Of a stretch of 64,000 nt of DNA, positions 26,242-34,775 are shown piece after piece. The position numbers and the translations under genes are program-made. Each line of letters starts with the position of its first letter. Position 1 is the first letter of the stretch. Source of the DNA: Aequorivita antarctica (GTDB taxonomy: Bacteria > Bacteroidota > Bacteroidia > Flavobacteriales > Flavobacteriaceae); contig NZ_VORT01000001.1 in assembly GCF_007997155.1 (NCBI RefSeq), positions 62,001 to 126,000 on the forward strand, read 5' to 3'. The notes beneath the pieces are model-generated. The model saw only the letters and a list, made by a program, of their open reading frames with translations. It ran no database searches and was not told where the DNA came from.

Positions 26242-27795
26242 ATGCAAGCAACAACCACTTCCTTCGGAATCGAAGAAGCATTGGAACAATTAGGAATTAA
26301 AGAAGTAAACAAAGGAACTTCCACTGGAAAAAATTGGTTTTCAGACGGTGAAGAAATCACTTCACATTCTCCCGTTGATGGACAAGTAATTGCGAAAGTA
26401 ACCACAACTTCCAAAGAAGATTACGAAAAAGTAATGGAAAGCGCCACTTCAGCCTTTAAAGACTGGAGATTGAAACCAGCTCCACTTCGCGGTGAAATTG
26501 TACGCCAATTTGGTGATGAATTACGAAGACTAAAAGAACCATTAGGGAAACTTGTTTCTTATGAAATGGGAAAAAGCTATCAAGAAGGGCTTGGCGAAGT
26601 ACAGGAAATGATTGACATCTGCGATTTTGCAGTAGGTCTTTCCCGCCAACTTCACGGTTTAACGATGCACAGTGAGCGTCCCGGACACAGAATGTATGAG
26701 CAATACCACCCGCTTGGCGTGGTTGGAATTATTTCAGCATTTAACTTTCCAGTTGCCGTTTGGGCTTGGAACACAGCATTGGCTTGGGTTTGTGGAGACG
26801 TTTGCGTTTGGAAACCATCAGAAAAAACTCCGTTAACTGGAGTAGCTTGCCAAAAAATTGCTGCAAAGGTTTTTGCTGATAACAATCTGCCAGAAGGAAT
26901 TTCTTGCCTTATCAATGGCGACTATAAAGTTGGCGAAATGATGACCAACGACAAACGTGTGCCTTTGATTTCGGCTACAGGTTCTATCAGAATGGGAAAA
27001 ATTGTTGCCCAAGCTGTTGCAGGACGTTTAGGGAAATCTCTACTTGAACTTGGTGGAAACAATGCCATAATCGTAGCTCCAGATGCTGATATTAAAATGA
27101 CAGTAATCGGTGCCGTATTTGGCGCTGTTGGAACTGCAGGACAACGTTGTACTTCAACCAGAAGACTGATTATCCACGAAAGTATTTACGACAAAGTGAA
27201 AGATGCTGTAGTTGCAGCTTATAATCAACTTCGCATTGGAAATCCTTTAGATGAAAAAAACCACGTTGGACCGCTTATTGACAAAGATGCTGTAAAGAAT
27301 TACCAAACTGCTCTTAAAAAAGTTGTTGAAGAAGGTGGAAAAATTATAGTGGAAGGCGGCGTACTTGAAGGCGAAGGTTACGAAAGCGGATGCTACGTAA
27401 AACCAGCAATTGCTGAAGCTGAAAACAGTTATGAAATTGTTCAACACGAAACTTTCGGACCTGTTTTATATATGATGAAATACAGCGGCGATGTTGAAAA
27501 TGCACTTGAACTTCAAAATGGCGTTGTACAAGGACTTTCCTCTGCAATTATGACGAACAATCTTCGTGAAGCAGAACATTTTCTATCTGTACAAGGTTCA
27601 GATTGCGGAATTGCAAACGTAAACATTGGTACTTCTGGTGCTGAGATTGGCGGTGCATTTGGTGGTGAAAAAGAAACCGGCGGTGGCCGCGAAAGCGGAA
27701 GCGACGCTTGGAAAGTTTATATGCGCAGACAAACAAACACAATTAACTATACCACTGAGCTTCCATTAGCACAGGGAATTAAGTTTGATTTGTAG
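26242..27795 (+). CDS. amaB: Aldehyde dehydrogenase, ALDH7 (antiquitin) family
   Basis: Start chosen at 26242, after a consensus -7 element; the open frame upstream would overlap the promoter. The 517-residue protein has the Rossmann NAD domain with FNFPVAVWAWNTALAW and the KPSEKTPLT binding segment, the general base E269 in LLELGGNNA and the catalytic C303 in GQRCTSTRR. The sequence style is that of ALDH7, whose best known members oxidise alpha-aminoadipate semialdehyde (piperideine-6-carboxylate) in lysine breakdown. Despite its position after nbaC, I do not think it is aminomuconate semialdehyde dehydrogenase, which belongs to another ALDH branch. It ends at a bidirectional terminator. The exact substrate is inferred from the family. 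Confidence 0.88.
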   Translation: MQATTTSFGIEEALEQLGIKEVNKGTSTGKNWFSDGEEITSHSPVDGQVIAKVTTTSKEDYEKVMESATSAFKDWRLKPAPLRGEIVRQFGDELRRLKEPLGKLVSYEMGKSYQEGLGEVQEMIDICDFAVGLSRQLHGLTMHSERPGHRMYEQYHPLGVVGIISAFNFPVAVWAWNTALAWVCGDVCVWKPSEKTPLTGVACQKIAAKVFADNNLPEGISCLINGDYKVGEMMTNDKRVPLISATGSIRMGKIVAQAVAGRLGKSLLELGGNNAIIVAPDADIKMTVIGAVFGAVGTAGQRCTSTRRLIIHESIYDKVKDAVVAAYNQLRIGNPLDEKNHVGPLIDKDAVKNYQTALKKVVEEGGKIIVEGGVLEGEGYESGCYVKPAIAEAENSYEIVQHETFGPVLYMMKYSGDVENALELQNGVVQGLSSAIMTNNLREAEHFLSVQGSDCGIANVNIGTSGAEIGGAFGGEKETGGGRESGSDAWKVYMRRQTNTINYTTELPLAQGIKFDL

Positions 27796-27820
27796 AAATA
27801 TTTATTATCCTATAAGATTA

Positions 27821-27850
27821 AAAAAGCCGTTTCAATTGAAACGGCTTTTT
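27821..27850. terminator. Bidirectional terminator between convergent genes
   Basis: A perfectly symmetrical 30-base element: AAAAAGCCGTTTCAA and its exact complement, with the central AATT closing the loop. A-rich and T-rich ends provide a T run on both strands. It lies between the convergent aldehyde dehydrogenase and acyl-ACP desaturase genes, 4 bases from the latter's stop codon. Confidence 0.93.
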
Positions 27851-27854
27851 TAAT

Positions 27855-28844
27855 TTATACTATTCCATTCGGCTCAACCCATTTAAAACGGTTGGCATCT
27901 TGTGGAATTTTAATCCTTTCTGCAATACGAAGCATTCTTGATGGCAATTTCAAAAGATAATCTCGTGCCTTTTCAGCTTCATCGGTGAGGTTTGAGATTT
28001 TTGATATTTCCCAATGCGCATTTAATTTTTCTAGGATATCAATATAATCGTATGTTGTGTAAACACCCAAACGCTGTGCTGCATTACTAAAATCATCAAA
28101 TGCTGAAGCCATTTTACCACCACTCTGACGGAGGTTTTGGGCAGGCATAATGATTTTTTTCTGCATCATATCTTGAAAGGCAATCATCATTTCGCTAGCG
28201 TCGTATTCAAAAATGGTTTTTACAAACTGGCGATAGGCTAAATGATGGCGCATTTCATCTCCAGCAATAATATTACACATTTTTGCAAGAGATTTATTTC
28301 CTTTTTGCTTCGCAATTTTTCCCACGCGATTGTGTGAAACATTAGTTGCCAATTCTTGAAAACTTGTATAGATAAAATTTCGGTAAGGGTCACGGCCGGT
28401 TCCCACTTCAAAACCGTCATTGATTAAATGCTGGGTAGTTCTTTCAACTTCTTTCATGTTTACCCTTCCAGATAAATAGAGGTATTTATTAAGTGTATCT
28501 CCGTGTCGGTTTTCTTCTCCAGTCCAATGGCGAATCCATTTGCTCCAACCGTTACGGCCGTGTTGGTCCACACCTTCCATGTCCATTAACCAACTTTCGT
28601 AGGTTGGTAACGCTTCCTCGGTAACCATATCGCCCACCAAAACAATCCAGAAATCATAGCCTAATTCTTTGGCTTCTTCACGAATTTGGATTACCTCATC
28701 CATATAATTTTCCTTTTGGAAATTGGGCAAAAGATCAGTTGGTTGCCATATTTCATCAACGGGAATAAGATATTGGTCAATATAACTGTCAATCTCCTTT
28801 TCGACAGTCTGCATTACTTCCAAACGAATGTTTTTAAGCGCCAT
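27855..28844 (-). CDS. Acyl-ACP desaturase (soluble di-iron type)
   Basis: The 329-residue protein is a soluble acyl-acyl carrier protein desaturase. The two di-iron motifs are present: EENRHGD in the middle and DEMRHH near residue 200, along with the first glutamate region near VGDMVTEEALPTYE. The family inserts a cis double bond into ACP-bound saturated acyl chains with ferredoxin and oxygen. The second motif reads DEMRHH where plant enzymes have DExRHE; the ExxH ligand pattern is intact. It has its own promoter and supplies unsaturated acyl chains for membranes. Confidence 0.92.
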   Translation of the reverse strand: MALKNIRLEVMQTVEKEIDSYIDQYLIPVDEIWQPTDLLPNFQKENYMDEVIQIREEAKELGYDFWIVLVGDMVTEEALPTYESWLMDMEGVDQHGRNGWSKWIRHWTGEENRHGDTLNKYLYLSGRVNMKEVERTTQHLINDGFEVGTGRDPYRNFIYTSFQELATNVSHNRVGKIAKQKGNKSLAKMCNIIAGDEMRHHLAYRQFVKTIFEYDASEMMIAFQDMMQKKIIMPAQNLRQSGGKMASAFDDFSNAAQRLGVYTTYDYIDILEKLNAHWEISKISNLTDEAEKARDYLLKLPSRMLRIAERIKIPQDANRFKWVEPNGIV

Positions 28845-28866
28845 GGTATTTTTTTAGAGGTAACTA

Positions 28867-28874
28867 CAAAGATA
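28867..28874 (-). promoter_or_regulatory. -7 element for the acyl-ACP desaturase gene
   Basis: On the minus strand TATCTTTG (28874 to 28867) matches the consensus exactly and lies 22 bases upstream of the ATG at 28844. A -33 TTG is not evident. Confidence 0.65.
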
Positions 28875-28908
28875 GGGAGTGCGATGTTTAATTTGTAATA
28901 AAGAAGTA

Positions 28909-29634
28909 TTAATTCCTTCCTTTTTCGTTTGGATAAAGCAAATACACCAGCTCACTTTGCCAAATTTCTTTGGAATTCACATCGAGCATTGATATTTTTC
29001 CCTTGAATGCAGCACCTGTATCAACGTTCCATACATTTGCGAAATTTGCTGGTTTGTCAAAACCCACTCGGGTTACGGGCGTATGGCCGATATAAATTTC
29101 CTTGAAAAGTTTCAGTCGTTTGGGATATTTATCATCTTCTTCAGAAATAGTAGTGTCCATTGCGCAAACCATTTCCCAAAGGGTTCGATCCCAATAAACC
29201 AAGTTTGGATAATATTCGTGTTGCGGACCGTGTTGGTTCATAAATCCCGCATGCACAAAAAGACGGTTTTCAGAATCTATATGATAATTGATAAGATTTT
29301 CGAAAAAATGAAGGTGTTCTTCTTTTTCTCCTTTTGATATTTTTGAATAGCTTCTAATACTGCTTTCCCCGCCTTGACTTAGCCAAATTGGATTGCTTTC
29401 ACCAAACTTTAGATATTTATATAATAGTTCTTCGTGGTTTCCCCGAAGGAAAATACAGTTGTTTTCTTCCGAAAATTCAATCAAATAAGAAACCACCTCA
29501 GCAGATTGGCTCCAGCCGTCCACATAATCGCCCACAAAAATATATTTAGTGCCTGCTGGTAGATTGGCTCTTTCTATCAATTGTTTCAAGGCCTTTAAAC
29601 CTCCGTGAATGTCTCCTATTACAACTGTTTTCAT
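28909..29634 (-). CDS. Metallophosphoesterase (bacterial PPP-type serine/threonine phosphatase-like)
   Basis: The 241-residue protein shows all phosphoesterase signature blocks in order: GDIHGG at residue 7, GDYVDGW near 36, RGNHEE near 64, a conserved His in VHAGF, and GHTPV. These residues bind the two catalytic metal ions. The arrangement matches the bacterial PPP group, to which PrpA/PrpB-type protein phosphatases and symmetric Ap4A hydrolases belong. The substrate cannot be told from the sequence. It is followed by a monocistronic sorting-domain gene upstream on the same strand, 84 bases away. Confidence 0.9.
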   Translation of the reverse strand: MKTVVIGDIHGGLKALKQLIERANLPAGTKYIFVGDYVDGWSQSAEVVSYLIEFSEENNCIFLRGNHEELLYKYLKFGESNPIWLSQGGESSIRSYSKISKGEKEEHLHFFENLINYHIDSENRLFVHAGFMNQHGPQHEYYPNLVYWDRTLWEMVCAMDTTISEEDDKYPKRLKLFKEIYIGHTPVTRVGFDKPANFANVWNVDTGAAFKGKISMLDVNSKEIWQSELVYLLYPNEKGRN

Positions 29635-29718
29635 TTTGAAAATATAATGAATTCCTTAGTTGCAATAGTTAATAATTTTATAATTCCGTCAAACTATAAT
29701 CTTTCAATCCAAATTGAT

Positions 29719-30714
29719 TTACTCCTTAATGAATTTCAAAGTATTTATTTTACCATCTATCGAAATAAGTTTTACAAAATACATTCCAGTTTTTAAATGT
29801 GAAACGTCAATTTCTGTGGAAAGGTTATTCAATTTTTTAATCAATTTTCCTTGAACGGAAAAAATTTGAAGCGAGGCTATTTCCGAAGAATTTCCGCTAA
29901 AATATAATTTATCTGAAACGGGGTTAGGATAAAGCGTGATTTTCGATAAATCATTCTCCAGTTTTGAAAGCACTTCACAATCCTCTGTAACATAAGTATA
30001 TCTACTTTCGGAATATGTACAACCTGCAAAACAATCCCCTGCATAAAGCACAAATTCGAATTGGTTTCCACTTATAATAATATCGCAAACTTCAACTGGT
30101 TCTGAATAAATGTAATATTGAATTCCAGTGTAATTAAACCGGTCTCCTAATTCTACATCGGTTTCTGAAGGTAATAAGTCTGGGATAGCATCAAAATCAT
30201 CCAAAAGTGCCGTTACATTTAAAAAATCCAACGAGGTCTCAATCCAAAATGCAGTATAGCCCGCCCCTGTGAGTACAATAAAATAATCGATTGAAAATTG
30301 ATATGTGGCCATCAAATCGTCCAATTCTGTTACCCCAGAAACACCTGTAGTTTTAAAATCCTCTAACCAAGGTGCATTATTGTCTATAGCAAAAACAATT
30401 CGTTTAAAAGGTGTACTTAGCATATATTCCCAATTAACATGAATACGGAAGTCATTGAACAACGAATCTACCATTGGACTGTTATGTGGATTTTCATAAA
30501 GTGCTGACAATCTTTCAAGATAAGGCCTATAGCGCTCTTCTGGCAAAAAAGGATTATCGTAATCCGGATCTAAGGGGTCATTTAAAATCTCTCTAAGCGC
30601 TAAAACTTTTGCGTCCAATTCATAATTATTTTGAATGAATGGGTTTATACTGCATTGGGAAAAAGACTGAAAGCCAATAAAGAATAAGAAAATGCTGAAG
30701 ATAAAATTTTTCAT
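29719..30714 (-). CDS. Type IX secretion sorting-domain protein, otherwise unknown
   Basis: Starting at the ATG at 30714, the 331-residue protein has a signal peptide ending near FQSFSQ. The central 240 residues match no family I recognise; they are acidic, rich in aromatic residues, and contain six or so cysteines in the last third (for instance VCDIIISG and CFAGCTYS). The last 75 residues are a type A sorting domain: LYPNPVSDKL, VQGKLIKKL, LKTGMYFVKL and a terminal basic KFIKE. It is expected to be translocated by the type IX system and anchored on or released from the cell surface. Function unknown. Confidence 0.88.
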   Translation of the reverse strand: MKNFIFSIFLFFIGFQSFSQCSINPFIQNNYELDAKVLALREILNDPLDPDYDNPFLPEERYRPYLERLSALYENPHNSPMVDSLFNDFRIHVNWEYMLSTPFKRIVFAIDNNAPWLEDFKTTGVSGVTELDDLMATYQFSIDYFIVLTGAGYTAFWIETSLDFLNVTALLDDFDAIPDLLPSETDVELGDRFNYTGIQYYIYSEPVEVCDIIISGNQFEFVLYAGDCFAGCTYSESRYTYVTEDCEVLSKLENDLSKITLYPNPVSDKLYFSGNSSEIASLQIFSVQGKLIKKLNNLSTEIDVSHLKTGMYFVKLISIDGKINTLKFIKE

Positions 30715-30749
30715 AATTATAAAATTTGGCACTTTTAAAATTACGAAAA

Positions 30750-31886
30750 TTAATTATAACTAACTTTTCTCAAAATACGCAGCGACTCCTTTGAAAGTTG
30801 ATAGGCTTCCACATCATAATCCCTTAAAAACTCCTTAGCTTCCTGCAATTTTTCCTTGGCATCCTCAAAATCGTTCAAATAACAAATTAGATAGGTGGAT
30901 GGAAGATTTCGTAAATCTTTTTCTTCGGAAGCGTTGAGTGGAATATTCTTTTTCAACTTTTCTAAAACTGCATTGTTCGCATTATAAATATGAAAAAGCG
31001 TTTTTTTATTAAATTTCGGCGCTTCAAAAATAAGTTTTGAATCCATTTGATACGAACCGTTTTCTTGAAAATGGATAGTCACCTCTTCCAACGGATAATA
31101 TTTAAACTGTTCGTTCAAGCCCAAATGCACATACTCCACAGTTTTAAAATAATCGTCCGTAAATGTGATACTGATTTCATCCAAAGCCGAATAAAAAAGA
31201 CGAACCTGCTCATTGATTAACTCAATGTCTACACGCGAATAGTAGGTGTTTTCTTTTAGCTTTTTTGGATTTCCGGCCCAGCAAACCACAAACTGTTCCT
31301 TGAAAACTTTGTAATGGCTTTCCAAATCTTTGTGGCGGTTGCTTATAAAATCCATCACCCCGTCAAGGGTGAGTTCAATATTGTTTTTGGCGGCATTTTC
31401 AATGGATTTTACTATTTCGGAATTCACGTCTTTTATTTCAATGTCAAAATCCTTTGGCATCGAAATACTGCCATCCCGGAGAAAAATGGAGCCGCCCCAA
31501 TACTTCCAAATATTTTTACGCAATGACGTGATCATTCCATTGGGACGAATAGTTACCAAACCCACCACTTTGTCTGAAGGCAAATTGGGGAATGCCACGT
31601 TTTCATAAATAATCAAAGGAGCGTTTGTTAGGTAAGCATTTACAAGATTTTGAATTTTGCTATCGTCAAAAAAATCTACTCCTCTTATTTCATTGGTTTC
31701 ATCCTCAACACCAATCACTATAAAAGAATTATTTGCTGGATTGCTATTACTGAGTGCACAAATGTGTTTCAGAAACTTTGCTTTTCCTTCTTTGGTGCCT
31801 AGGTCAATCTTTCGCTTTTTATCATAAAAACTGCTCTCGTCGTTATGGGCGAGCAGGTTTTTGACTAAAAGGCGTTTGTTGATCAT
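30750..31886 (-). CDS. AlbA_2 (Schlafen-type) putative DNA/RNA-binding protein
   Basis: The N-terminal 120 residues match the AlbA_2 domain: a helix with AHNDESSFYDKK, KAKFLKHICALSNS, then the strand SFIVIGVEDETNEIRGVDFF and the later LVTIRPNG. This fold is found in Schlafen proteins and in many bacterial proteins often annotated as ATP-binding or transcriptional regulators. The C-terminal 250 residues are unlike the usual helix-turn-helix tails and show no motif I recognise; they are mixed alpha/beta with many charged residues. The start overlaps the stop of the SDR gene by 4 bases, so it is translationally coupled to it. Cytoplasmic. Function unknown. Confidence 0.75.
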   Translation of the reverse strand: MINKRLLVKNLLAHNDESSFYDKKRKIDLGTKEGKAKFLKHICALSNSNPANNSFIVIGVEDETNEIRGVDFFDDSKIQNLVNAYLTNAPLIIYENVAFPNLPSDKVVGLVTIRPNGMITSLRKNIWKYWGGSIFLRDGSISMPKDFDIEIKDVNSEIVKSIENAAKNNIELTLDGVMDFISNRHKDLESHYKVFKEQFVVCWAGNPKKLKENTYYSRVDIELINEQVRLFYSALDEISITFTDDYFKTVEYVHLGLNEQFKYYPLEEVTIHFQENGSYQMDSKLIFEAPKFNKKTLFHIYNANNAVLEKLKKNIPLNASEEKDLRNLPSTYLICYLNDFEDAKEKLQEAKEFLRDYDVEAYQLSKESLRILRKVSYN

Positions 31887-32638
31887 GATTTATTCACAAT
31901 GGTAGATGAGGCTTGATCCAAAGACATTACTGTCAAATCTGCAATATTAACGTGCGGCGGACGTGTAACGGAAAACCAAATAATATCTGCAATATCTTCT
32001 GGTTTTAAAGGTGTAAATCCTTGATATACTTTTTCGGCTCTATCGCTATCTCCTTTAAATCGCACTTCGCTAAATTCAGTTTCAACCATTCCAGGGTTTA
32101 TTGCCCCCACTTTTATTCCCTTACCATTCAAGTCAATCCGCATACCTTGATTTATAGCGTCCACGGCATGTTTGCTTGCACAATAAACGTTCCCTTTTGG
32201 GTAAACTTCCTTTCCTGCAGTGCTTCCAATATTTATGATGTGGCCGTTTTTTCGTTCAATCATTTTTGGAAGAATCGCTTTAGTAACATATAATAAACCC
32301 TTCACATTAATATCGAGCATCGCGTCCCAATCATCGGTATTTCCTTCGTCAATAGTGTCCATTCCGTGGGCGTTACCGGCGTTGTTTATTAAAATATCTA
32401 TTTCGGAAAAGTTATTGGGAAGGGATTTTATAGCTGAAAAAACCGCTTCTTTATTGCGAATATCAAAACTTAAAGTGTGAACTTCCGTCAAGGCCGAAAG
32501 TTCTTCTGAAAGTTTTTTTAATCGTTCTTCTCTTCTTCCGCAGAGAATTAATTTTACTCCTTTTTTAGCGAAAAGTTTCGCAGTTGCCATCCCAATTCCG
32601 GAGGTTGCTCCTGTAATAAATGCTGTTTTATTTTTCAT
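31883..32638 (-). CDS. Short-chain dehydrogenase (YdfG-like SDR)
   Basis: A 251-residue classical SDR with TGATSGIG at residues 9-16, NNAG near 85-88, and the catalytic S139, Y152 and K156 in YCASK. The arginine pair in CGRREERL after the second strand favours NADP(H). The C-terminal WFSVTRPPHVNI segment resembles YdfG, the 3-hydroxy acid or serine dehydrogenase group. The next gene (AlbA_2 protein) overlaps its end by 4 bases. Precise substrate unknown. Confidence 0.92.
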   Translation of the reverse strand: MKNKTAFITGATSGIGMATAKLFAKKGVKLILCGRREERLKKLSEELSALTEVHTLSFDIRNKEAVFSAIKSLPNNFSEIDILINNAGNAHGMDTIDEGNTDDWDAMLDINVKGLLYVTKAILPKMIERKNGHIINIGSTAGKEVYPKGNVYCASKHAVDAINQGMRIDLNGKGIKVGAINPGMVETEFSEVRFKGDSDRAEKVYQGFTPLKPEDIADIIWFSVTRPPHVNIADLTVMSLDQASSTIVNKS

Positions 32639-32747
32639 GTTTAAAATTTTTCTAAAATTACATCTATAGAGGTTTTTAGAAGGTTAAATTCAGTTAAATC
32701 AAAAGTTAATATTTGCTTACAACTTTAAAGCTCTAAATATCAAACAA

Positions 32748-32755
32748 TACGTTTG
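32748..32755 (+). promoter_or_regulatory. -7 element for the DUF4382 lipoprotein gene
   Basis: TACGTTTG fits TAnnTTTG exactly, 25 bases before the ATG at 32781. No TTG at the expected -33 spacing. Confidence 0.6.
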
Positions 32756-32780
32756 TAAAACTAATTCTAAACCCACAAAT

Positions 32781-33557
32781 ATGAGAACCCTATTAAAATT
32801 AAGTTTAATTGCATTATTATTTCTAGGATTTGCATCATGCAGCAGTGATGATTCTAATGATAATGAAGGAAAAGCAAAATTGGCAATAAGACTGACAGAT
32901 GCCCCTGGCGATTATGAGGCCGTCTTTATTGATGTTGAACAGGTAGTAATAAAATACAATAACGGCCAAGACGATGTTGTACTAGGTATTAATGCTGGTA
33001 TTTACGACCTTTTAGAGTTAACCGCAGGTGTAAATGTGCTATTATTTAATGATGAAGTTCCCGCTGGAAACATTAGCCAAATTCGTTTAGTTTTAGGCGA
33101 AGAAAACACCATAGTAGTGGATGGACAGCCCTTACCACTTGCAACCCCAAGTGCCCAACAATCAGGTTTAAAAATTCAGGTAAATGAAAATCTCGAAGCT
33201 GGAATTTTATATGAATTCATGCTCGATTTTGATGTTGACAAATCTATTGTTTCACAAGGAAACGGAGGGTATAGCCTAAAACCAGTAATTAGAGCAACCA
33301 CTGTTGCTGAAAGTGGTGCCATTTCTGGTAAAGTACTTCCTCCCGGTATGTTGACGATGGTTACAGCGGTTAATGGACCTCTTGAAATTTCTACTTATAC
33401 AAATCTTCAAGGTAATTTCCTCCTTAGCGGAGTACCAGACGGAGTTTATACCGTAACGATTCAAGCAGATTTAGGTTTGGGAATCCCCCCATTAGTTGTT
33501 GATAACGTTACAGTAGTTCAAGGTGAAGTAACAAGCATGGGCGAAATTAATTTGTAA
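32781..33557 (+). CDS. DUF4382 lipoprotein with carboxypeptidase-regulatory-like domain
   Basis: The 258-residue protein has a lipoprotein signal ending in FASC (Cys20), a DUF4382 domain beginning at KLAIRLTDAPGDYEAVFIDV (about 35-170), and a C-terminal region (about 175-258) with a transthyretin-like beta fold (ISGKVLPPG, LQGNFLLSGVPDGVYTVTI). DUF4382 proteins are common Bacteroidota lipoproteins of unknown function; the fused carboxypeptidase-regulatory-like module suggests binding or a structural role on the membrane. Transcribed alone between its own promoter and a terminator. Confidence 0.88.
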   Translation: MRTLLKLSLIALLFLGFASCSSDDSNDNEGKAKLAIRLTDAPGDYEAVFIDVEQVVIKYNNGQDDVVLGINAGIYDLLELTAGVNVLLFNDEVPAGNISQIRLVLGEENTIVVDGQPLPLATPSAQQSGLKIQVNENLEAGILYEFMLDFDVDKSIVSQGNGGYSLKPVIRATTVAESGAISGKVLPPGMLTMVTAVNGPLEISTYTNLQGNFLLSGVPDGVYTVTIQADLGLGIPPLVVDNVTVVQGEVTSMGEINL

Positions 33558-33585
33558 CCGTAAAATTTCAAAATAATACATTTTT

Positions 33586-33619
33586 AAAAAGAGGGAAACT
33601 TTAAGTTTTCCTCTTTTTT
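33586..33619 (+). terminator. Terminator after the DUF4382 gene
   Basis: A 16-bp stem with one mismatch (AAAAAGAGGGAAACTT against its near complement) with a tiny TA loop, ending in a run of T residues, lies 28 bases after the stop codon. The A/T-rich ends would also allow some function on the other strand. Confidence 0.88.
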
Positions 33620-33711
33620 AATTTAACCAATTGTTAACAGGCTTTTAATCAATAAATTTTCAATTTGCACCGTCTTTTTAAAAAGTACGTTACATTGAAT
33701 CTAAATACAGC

Positions 33712-34716
33712 ATGGAAAATACAAATTCGACCTTTGACATTGGGGCATTAAACGAAAAAATTGAAAGAGAAAGTGCCTTTGTGGACGTTCTTTCAATGGA
33801 AATGAACAAAGTAATTGTAGGCCAAAAACACATGGTGGAGAGGCTTATGATAGGTCTTTTAGGCCAAGGACACATTCTTTTGGAAGGTGTTCCTGGGCTT
33901 GCAAAAACACTTGCTATCAACACGCTTTCAAAAGCGGTTCACGGTACCTTTAGCCGAATACAGTTTACCCCAGATTTACTTCCTGCAGATGTTGTAGGAA
34001 CAATGATCTATAATATGAAAGTGAACGATTTCAGCATTAAAAAAGGTCCCATTTTCGCTAACTTTGTCCTTGCAGATGAGATTAACCGAGCTCCCGCCAA
34101 AGTGCAATCTGCACTTTTGGAGGCTATGCAGGAAAAACAGGTAACCATTGGCGACACCACTTTTAAATTGGATAAGCCATTTTTGGTAATGGCAACGCAG
34201 AACCCAATTGAACAGGAAGGAACCTATCCACTGCCCGAAGCACAGGTTGACCGTTTTATGTTAAAAACGGTAATTAAATATCCACAGATTGCTGAGGAGC
34301 AACTCATCATTCGCCAAAATTTAAAAGGCGAATATGAAAAAATAAATCCTGTTGCAACCATTGAACAAATTTTAAGGGCACAAGCTGCGGTTCGTGAGGT
34401 TTATATGGATGAAAAAATTGAGAAATACATTCTTGATATCATCTTCGCTACCCGAACTCCTGAAAATTATGGTCTTTCAGATCTAAAACCACTTATCAAT
34501 TTTGGTGCTTCTCCTCGTGGAAGTATCAACCTTGCCATTGCCGCCAAATGTTACGCGTTTATTCGTCGTCGTGGTTATGTGGTTCCAGAAGATGTTCGCG
34601 CCGTGGTTCACGACGTGCTTCGCCACAGAATTGGCATTACTTACGAAGCGGAAGCCGAAAACATTACTTCCGAAGAAATCATCAACAAAATTGTTAATGT
34701 AATTGAAGTACCGTAA
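33712..34716 (+). CDS. MoxR-family AAA+ ATPase of the Bat operon
   Basis: The 334-residue protein has the MoxR layout: Walker A in GVPGLAKT (about residues 62-69), the pore segment TPDLLPADVVG, Walker B in FVLADEINRAPAK, sensor 1 in ATQNPIEQEGTYPLPEAQ, and the C-terminal lid with GASPRGSINL. MoxR ATPases act as chaperones that help von Willebrand A domain proteins assemble. It is the first gene of an eight-gene operon ending with batE, so its clients are likely the BatA and BatB proteins downstream. Confidence 0.93.
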   Translation: MENTNSTFDIGALNEKIERESAFVDVLSMEMNKVIVGQKHMVERLMIGLLGQGHILLEGVPGLAKTLAINTLSKAVHGTFSRIQFTPDLLPADVVGTMIYNMKVNDFSIKKGPIFANFVLADEINRAPAKVQSALLEAMQEKQVTIGDTTFKLDKPFLVMATQNPIEQEGTYPLPEAQVDRFMLKTVIKYPQIAEEQLIIRQNLKGEYEKINPVATIEQILRAQAAVREVYMDEKIEKYILDIIFATRTPENYGLSDLKPLINFGASPRGSINLAIAAKCYAFIRRRGYVVPEDVRAVVHDVLRHRIGITYEAEAENITSEEIINKIVNVIEVP

Positions 34717-34770
34717 AAAGTTTAAAGTTGCAAGTTGAAAACACTTGAACCTGAAACCTGAAACCTGAAA
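34717..34770. repeat. 7-bp periodic element between moxR and the DUF58 gene
   Basis: Bases 34717-34770 read as eight consecutive heptads in strict register: AAAGTTT, AAAGTTG, CAAGTTG, AAAACAC, TTGAACC, TGAAACC, TGAAACC, TGAAA. The left and right halves lean on opposite strands (GTTG-rich against CAACC-like complement). It starts immediately after the moxR stop and ends 5 bases before the GTG of the DUF58 gene, so it lies in the mRNA of the operon. Similar elements occur at 46375 and 57223. Confidence 0.8.
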
Positions 34771-34775
34771 ATACA

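Noticed and set aside
30750-32638. Defence or toxin-antitoxin locus at the AlbA_2/SDR pair
   Set aside because: No nuclease, toxin, methylase or mobile-element marker nearby; only the AlbA_2 domain itself points that way.
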